Assembly (NCBI GenBank): GCA_027064265.1
Contig: JAMOQA010000407.1
Coordinates: 1 to 9,861 of the forward strand
From: Acidobacteriota bacterium
Lineage (GTDB): Bacteria; Acidobacteriota; Polarisedimenticolia; J045
Length of the DNA stretch: 9,861 nt
Reading direction: 5' to 3'
The translations under genes were made by a program, and so were the position numbers. Positions within the stretch are counted from its first letter, which is position 1; each line of letters begins with the position of its first letter. Under the pieces are notes generated by a model that ran no database searches, was not told where the DNA came from, and saw nothing but the letters and a program-made list of their open reading frames with translations. This document shows positions 6,783-9,861 of the stretch, piece by piece.

Positions 6783-7460
6783 ATGGCCGAGGGGCTGCTG
6801 GAACGGGTGGTCGCGCCGCGGGGAGCGGAGCTCCTCTGGGCCGACCTCGCCGCCCACGCCGCCCACGACCTGAACAACCATCTCACCTCGGTCCTGGGCA
6901 AGGCGGAGATCGCCCTGATGTCCCCGGACCCGGCCCGCTGGCAGCGCGGGCTCGAAGAGGTGCTCGAGGCCGGCCAGCAGGCCCGGTCCCTGGTCGCGGA
7001 TCTCCAGCGTCTCGCGCGCTGGCAGCTGGGAGCCGAGGGCGGGGTTCCGGCGCCGGACCTGCTCGGTCTCGTCGTTCGTCTCGCCGGGCGTCGCGCACGG
7101 CGGGCGGGGGTCTCCCTCGAGATGCACGGCAGCGGGTCCCTCGCGGACTCGCGCCTGGCCGCCCGGCTCGCGCTCCTTTCCTGGCAGCTCGTCGAGCGGG
7201 CGATCCGCGCCCTCGAGGGGGCGGAAACGGGCGACGTCCCTCCCTGGCGGCTCATGGCGGTCGCCGGCCCGGGTGACGACTGCGAGATCACCCTTCGGCA
7301 TCCCGGTGGCCCCCCCGTCCTCCCGGGGCTCCCGGAGGCGGCCGCGGCCCTCGATGGCGCCGGCGCTCCACCCGCGGAGTGGAGCGCCATCGTCGAACTC
7401 TGCCACGACCTCGGTGCCGTCCTCGTTCCCGCCGGCCACGCCTTCCACCTTCGTACCTGA
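6783..7460 (+). CDS. Histidine-phosphotransferase-like pseudokinase (DHp plus vestigial ATPase domain)
   Basis: A 225-residue protein from ATG 6783, with GGGAG at 6771-6775 seven bases upstream. Residues about 17-82 form a HisKA-like hairpin. The motif AAHAAHDLNNHLTSVLGKAE puts the phospho-acceptor at His28, and a second helix runs over 54-82. Residues about 90-225 have the size and order of a short HATPase domain, but the key residues are lost. In the N-box-like QLVERAIRA (135-143) the Mg-binding Asn is replaced by Arg139. The G1-like stretch LRHPGGPP has His173 where Asp is required. The last helix lacks the G2 glycines. ATP binding is therefore unlikely. ChpT and Spo0B are known phosphotransferases of about this size with a DHp and a degenerate ATPase domain, so a phosphorelay or feedback role on the upstream regulator is inferred. 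A divergent but active kinase is less likely. Confidence 0.8.
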   Translation: MAEGLLERVVAPRGAELLWADLAAHAAHDLNNHLTSVLGKAEIALMSPDPARWQRGLEEVLEAGQQARSLVADLQRLARWQLGAEGGVPAPDLLGLVVRLAGRRARRAGVSLEMHGSGSLADSRLAARLALLSWQLVERAIRALEGAETGDVPPWRLMAVAGPGDDCEITLRHPGGPPVLPGLPEAAAALDGAGAPPAEWSAIVELCHDLGAVLVPAGHAFHLRT

Positions 7461-7490
7461 CCTTCTTCCCCGCGGCGTCCATCGCCGTTG

Positions 7491-7508
7491 CCCGCCCCGT
7501 CGGGCGGG
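7491..7508. terminator. Hairpin between convergent genes, possible bidirectional terminator
   Basis: CCCGCCC at 7491-7497 and GGGCGGG at 7502-7508 form a perfect 7-bp G/C stem with a CGTC loop. It sits in the 49-base gap between the stops of the pseudokinase gene (+) and the CPBP protease gene (-). Placement is right for a terminator serving both strands. No T-run follows on either side. Confidence 0.5.
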
Positions 7509-7509
7509 A

Positions 7510-8562
7510 TCAGGCGAAGCCGCGGCGGCGATGGGCGGCGACGACGCCGGCGAAGGAGAGGAAGACCAGGATCGTCGCCAGGACGCCGGGGGGGAGGACC
7601 GGCACGCCGTCGGGGGTGATCGGCAGGGGGAAGACCAGGGCGACCAGGAGATTGACGAGGGCGTGCACCCCGGCGACGAGCCAGAGGTTGCGGGAGACCT
7701 CGAGGAGCGTTCCGAGGAGGGTCCCCATCGCGAAGACCCAGACGAGTTCCCCCCGCTGCAAGGCCAGGCCGCGGGCCGGGTCGAGGTGCTCGAGGGTGAA
7801 CGCTCCCGCCACGAGAAGGATCCCCGCGACCCGGACGCCCCGTCCCCCGGGGAACCCGGCCTGGAGCAGCAGGCGTACCACCGTCACCTGGAGGATTCCC
7901 CGGTACCAGGCCTCCTCCGCGAGGCCCCGCGCCACCTGGGCCAGGGTCACGGCGATGAGCACCCCGGGAGGGCGGGGAAGCCATCCCCAGGGGGCGTGGA
8001 CGAGGATCCCCGTGCCCCAGGCGACGAGGCCGGTGCCGGCGACGGAGATCCCGAGGAAGAGCAGCGCCGCCGGGATCCTGCCGGGATGCATCACCGCCCG
8101 GATCCGGGGCCAGGACTGGCGGAGGACGAACGCCCCGAGGAACCCGACGGCGAGGAGCCCGATGGCGGAGAGGCCGCGGAACGCCGCGTCGGCGAGAGGC
8201 GGGTTCTCCAGCCGGGCGACCAGGCGGTCGAGGATCGGCTCGAGGACGGGTCCGGTCGTCCACTTCTCGAGCAGCAGGACGAAGACCAGCGGCAGGACCT
8301 GGGGCAGGGTCAGCTGGTGGGGCTCCCGGAGGGGGGTGAACCGGTCCCGGCCGTTCCGCCGCGCCCAGAGGACGGCGAGCCCGGCGAGGAGACTGCCGGC
8401 GAACAGCAGGCTGTCGAACGGCGCCGGCAGTCCCGGGAGACGAGGCGTCGAGTCGTGGAACGAGCGGATCAGCCCGGACGTGAACAGGGCCGCGGCGACC
8501 AGGCCGGCGAGGGCCCAGGACGCGGCGGGGAATCGCGGCCGGCCGGGAGAGGAGACGTTCAC
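7510..8562 (-). CDS. CPBP-family (Abi/CAAX-like) intramembrane metalloprotease
   Basis: A 350-residue integral membrane protein. The open frame extends upstream through the tRNA, so the true start must lie below 8606. The only plausible in-frame start is GTG 8562-8560, just before the first hydrophobic segment (residues about 13-31). It has no evident Shine-Dalgarno, so the start is uncertain. Several membrane segments follow, near 51-66, 86-99, 130-147, 165-186, 199-212, 244-258, 274-288, 293-310 and 325-342. The CPBP motifs are complete: Glu216-Glu217-x-x-Tyr220-Arg221, FTLEH at 255-259, and His300-Ala-Leu-Val-Asn304. These residues bind the catalytic metal in the family. CPBP proteins cleave prenylated or membrane substrates and some protect against bacteriocins. 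The substrate here is unknown. The start lies 43 bases after the 3' end of tRNA-Sec on the same strand, so co-transcription is plausible. Confidence 0.88.
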   Translation of the reverse strand: MNVSSPGRPRFPAASWALAGLVAAALFTSGLIRSFHDSTPRLPGLPAPFDSLLFAGSLLAGLAVLWARRNGRDRFTPLREPHQLTLPQVLPLVFVLLLEKWTTGPVLEPILDRLVARLENPPLADAAFRGLSAIGLLAVGFLGAFVLRQSWPRIRAVMHPGRIPAALLFLGISVAGTGLVAWGTGILVHAPWGWLPRPPGVLIAVTLAQVARGLAEEAWYRGILQVTVVRLLLQAGFPGGRGVRVAGILLVAGAFTLEHLDPARGLALQRGELVWVFAMGTLLGTLLEVSRNLWLVAGVHALVNLLVALVFPLPITPDGVPVLPPGVLATILVFLSFAGVVAAHRRRGFA

Positions 8563-8605
8563 GGAGGGAATGTCGGGCCCGGGAACCCCCGGGACAACCG
8601 GCGAG

Positions 8606-8705
8606 TGGCGGAAGCGCGTGGGAATCGAACCCACCCCCCGCCGGCTCGACCGGCGGGGCGACCGGTTTTGAAGACCGGGAGGGCCACCAGGCCCCGTTCG
8701 CTTCC
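8606..8705 (-). tRNA. selC: tRNA-Sec (anticodon UCA)
   Basis: The minus strand folds as a 100-base selenocysteine tRNA with an encoded CCA end. The acceptor strand begins GGAAGCG and pairs with CGCTTCC. The D stem is 6 bp (GGGGCC/GGCCCT) with a 4-base TGGT loop, the form typical of tRNA-Sec. The anticodon arm is CCGGT-CTTCAAA-ACCGG, with UCA at 8671-8669. The variable arm is very long, about 9 bp (CCCCGCCGG/CCGGCGGGG). The T arm is GTGGG-TTCGATT-CCCAC, and discriminator G precedes CCA. Bacterial tRNA-Sec normally has eight acceptor pairs; here the eighth would be an A-G mismatch. The molecule is charged with serine, converted to selenocysteine by SelA, and delivered by SelB to UGA codons with a SECIS. 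The host therefore probably makes selenoproteins, though none is visible in this window. Confidence 0.95.
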
Positions 8706-8740
8706 GTCCGTGCATCGCCCGGTCCGGGCCGGGCGGGAAG

Positions 8741-8746
8741 AGGATA
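8741..8746 (-). promoter_or_regulatory. Possible -10 element for tRNA-Sec
   Basis: On the minus strand TGCTATCCT carries a -10-like TATCCT (plus-strand 8741-8746), matching four of six consensus bases. A start near 8734 would leave a leader of about 29 bases to be removed by RNase P. No convincing -35 lies upstream, so this is tentative. Confidence 0.25.
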
Positions 8747-8781
8747 GCAGAGGGAGGCGCCCGGGCGGGAGGCGGAAAGGC

Positions 8782-8810
8782 TTTACGCCGCCGGTCCGGG
8801 ACGATACACT
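8782..8810 (+). promoter_or_regulatory. Putative sigma-70-type promoter for the RRM/nuclease pair
   Basis: TTTACG at 8782-8787 and TACACT at 8805-8810 are separated by 17 bases. Each matches four of six consensus positions. The start would be near 8817, about 83 bases before the ATG at 8900. The -10 resembles the TACAAT of the promoter at 3757. The promoter diverges from tRNA-Sec, whose 5' end lies at 8705. Confidence 0.45.
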
Positions 8811-8899
8811 CCCTCTTCCCCATTCCGGCGGACCCCCGGTCCGCGCGAACCAGCAACCCGCCTGGGGCGCCCGGCGCCCCGCGAGAGAGTCCCCCCCTG

Positions 8900-9418
8900 A
8901 TGGGCAAGCGTCTTTTCGTCGGCAATCTCCCCTACGAGGCGACAGGCGAGCAGCTCCGCGAGGTCTTCGGCCGCCATGGCCGGGTGACCGACGTGCACCT
9001 GGTGATGGACCGGGAGACCGGCCGTCCCCGGGGCTTCGCCTTCGTTTCCTACGCAACGGACGAGGAAGCGGCCGCCGCGGTCGCCGCCCTGGACGGCGCC
9101 GACTTCGGCGGGCGCAAGCTCGTCGTCAACGAGGCGCGGGAGCGCGGCAGCGGTCCACCGCCCGGCGGCTCCCGGCCCGGTGGCGCCGCCCGCACGGGTG
9201 GGGGCCACCGGTCCCAGGGGTCCCGTCCCGGCGGCTTCCGGCCCGGTCCCCCGCCGCCGGTCGACCTGCCTCCCGCCCACGAGGAGCGGCGCCGCACCCG
9301 CAAGAAGCACGGGCCCCAGAAGGAGCGGGCGCCGAAGCCACGCTGGCGGGAAGAGGAAGACGACCTGCCCGGCGGCAACTGGCGCCAATGGTTGAACGAG
9401 CTGGACGAGGACGAGTGA
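8900..9418 (+). CDS. RRM-domain RNA-binding protein with Gly/Pro/Arg-rich tail
   Basis: A 172-residue cytoplasmic protein. The start at ATG 8900 begins exactly at the conserved beta-1 strand. The ribosome site is weak, a GAGAGAG at 8882-8888. Residues about 3-80 are one RNA recognition motif, with RNP2 LFVGNL at 5-10 and RNP1 RGFAFVSY at 44-51. The aromatic positions that stack on RNA bases are kept. Residues 82-125 are rich in Gly, Pro and Arg (RPGG repeats). Residues 127-150 are strongly basic, and the end is acidic with two Trp (GGNWRQWLNELDEDE). Single-RRM proteins with disordered tails are known in cyanobacteria and other bacteria, where they bind RNA, often under cold stress. The longer basic-acidic tail here is less usual. 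Its stop overlaps the start of the nuclease gene (GTGA), so the two are coupled. Confidence 0.92.
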   Translation: MGKRLFVGNLPYEATGEQLREVFGRHGRVTDVHLVMDRETGRPRGFAFVSYATDEEAAAAVAALDGADFGGRKLVVNEARERGSGPPPGGSRPGGAARTGGGHRSQGSRPGGFRPGPPPPVDLPPAHEERRRTRKKHGPQKERAPKPRWREEEDDLPGGNWRQWLNELDEDE

Positions 9419-9861
9419 CCCCCGGGGTCCGGGCGTTCCTGGCCGCGCTCTTCCTCCTGCTCGCCTGTCCGCCCGCCCCGGCCGGGGGCGCCCGGCGCGT
9501 TCCCCTGGTCCGGGTCGTCGATGGCGACACGGTCGTCGTCCGCGACCGCGGGCGCGACGTGACGGTGCGCCTCGCCGGAATCGACACCCCCGAGCTCCAT
9601 CACCCGGTCTGTCGGCCCCAGTACCTGGCCGCCGAGGCCCGGGACCGGCTCGCCGAGCTCCTCGGCACGGGCCCGGTGCGGGTCGTGCCGGAGGGCGCCC
9701 GGGAGAAGCGGGACCGCTACGGGCGCCTCGTCGCCTACGTGGAGACCGCCGAGGGGACCGACGCGGGGGCCGTGCTGCTCCGGGAGGGGCTGGCGCGCGT
9801 CTACCGGAAGTTCCGCGTCTCGCGACGGGAGCGCTACCTCTCCCTCGAGGAGGAGGCGCGC
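9415..9861 (+). CDS. Secreted thermonuclease-like (SNase) protein, 3' end outside the window
   Basis: The first 149 codons are present and open to the window edge. GTG 9415 overlaps the stop of the RRM gene (GTGA). Residues 1-24 form a signal peptide with a Leu-rich core. A Leu-Leu-Ala-Cys at 15-18 could be a lipobox, which would make this a lipoprotein; ordinary cleavage near Ala-Gly-Gly-Ala is equally possible. The SNase fold follows: VVDGDTVVV with Asp36 and Asp38 for calcium, and VRLAGIDTPE with Arg52 and catalytic Glu60. DRYGRLVAYV supplies the second catalytic Arg at 104. The Arg52-to-Glu60 spacing equals that between Arg35 and Glu43 of staphylococcal nuclease. It should cleave RNA and DNA outside the cytoplasm. 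Pairing with an RNA-binding protein may be only transcriptional, because the two act in different compartments. Confidence 0.9.
   Translation, partial: MTPGVRAFLAALFLLLACPPAPAGGARRVPLVRVVDGDTVVVRDRGRDVTVRLAGIDTPELHHPVCRPQYLAAEARDRLAELLGTGPVRVVPEGAREKRDRYGRLVAYVETAEGTDAGAVLLREGLARVYRKFRVSRRERYLSLEEEAR

Noticed and set aside
7379..8671. Plus-strand frame of 430 codons opposite the CPBP protease and tRNA-Sec
   Set aside because: The opposite strand has complete CPBP motifs, membrane segments and a tRNA. This frame is Arg/Pro/Ser/Thr-rich shadow sequence.
8590..8710. tRNA-Sec as an integration site for a mobile element
   Set aside because: selC is a known insertion target, but I see no integrase, no transposase and no second copy of the tRNA 3' end in the window.
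1..9861. CRISPR array, insertion sequence or rRNA
   Set aside because: No regularly spaced direct repeats, terminal inverted repeats with a transposase, or conserved rRNA segments were seen.

Overview
The window is very GC-rich bacterial DNA with strong G/C preference at third codon positions. All ten visible stop codons are TGA. Several genes are joined by 4-base GTGA or ATGA overlaps. Secreted TPR, propeller, PEGA and PDZ proteins, a sigma-54 activator, a bacterial RRM protein and a selenocysteine tRNA point to a Gram-negative-type, environmental, high-GC bacterium. Myxococcota, Planctomycetota, Acidobacteriota or a candidate phylum would all fit. The sequence alone does not settle the phylum.

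Layout. (1) Positions 1-3736 (+): the tail of an unidentified gene, then two exported proteins. The first is TPR plus beta-propeller. The second is TPR-like plus PEGA repeats plus a PDZ domain. All three are translationally coupled, so this is probably one envelope operon. (2) Positions 3733-5806 (+): a sigma-70-type promoter overlapping the previous stop drives a two-gene signalling unit. It encodes a short sensor with a phospho-acceptor histidine domain but no ATPase domain, and an intact NtrC-type sigma-54 response regulator. (3) Positions 5807-6137: a 331-base regulatory region with palindromic TGTCC/GGACA sites and a sigma-54 promoter that matches the consensus exactly. (4) Positions 6138-7460 (+): the operon behind that promoter. 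It encodes two small proteins of unknown family and a protein with a histidine-kinase dimerisation domain followed by a vestigial, apparently non-catalytic ATPase domain. (5) Positions 7510-8705 (-): tRNA-Sec followed by a CPBP-family membrane protease. (6) Positions 8782-9861 (+): an RRM RNA-binding protein overlapping a secreted thermonuclease-like gene that runs off the window.

The most coherent new element is regions 2-4. It is a self-contained regulatory circuit in which a sigma-54 activator sits directly upstream of palindromic sites and a sigma-54 promoter. It is flanked by two proteins that each carry a histidine phosphorylation site but neither of which looks able to bind ATP. By analogy with ChpT and Spo0B, one or both may relay phosphate rather than act as a kinase. 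The two small proteins would be regulated outputs or modulators. The kinase feeding the system would have to lie outside the window.
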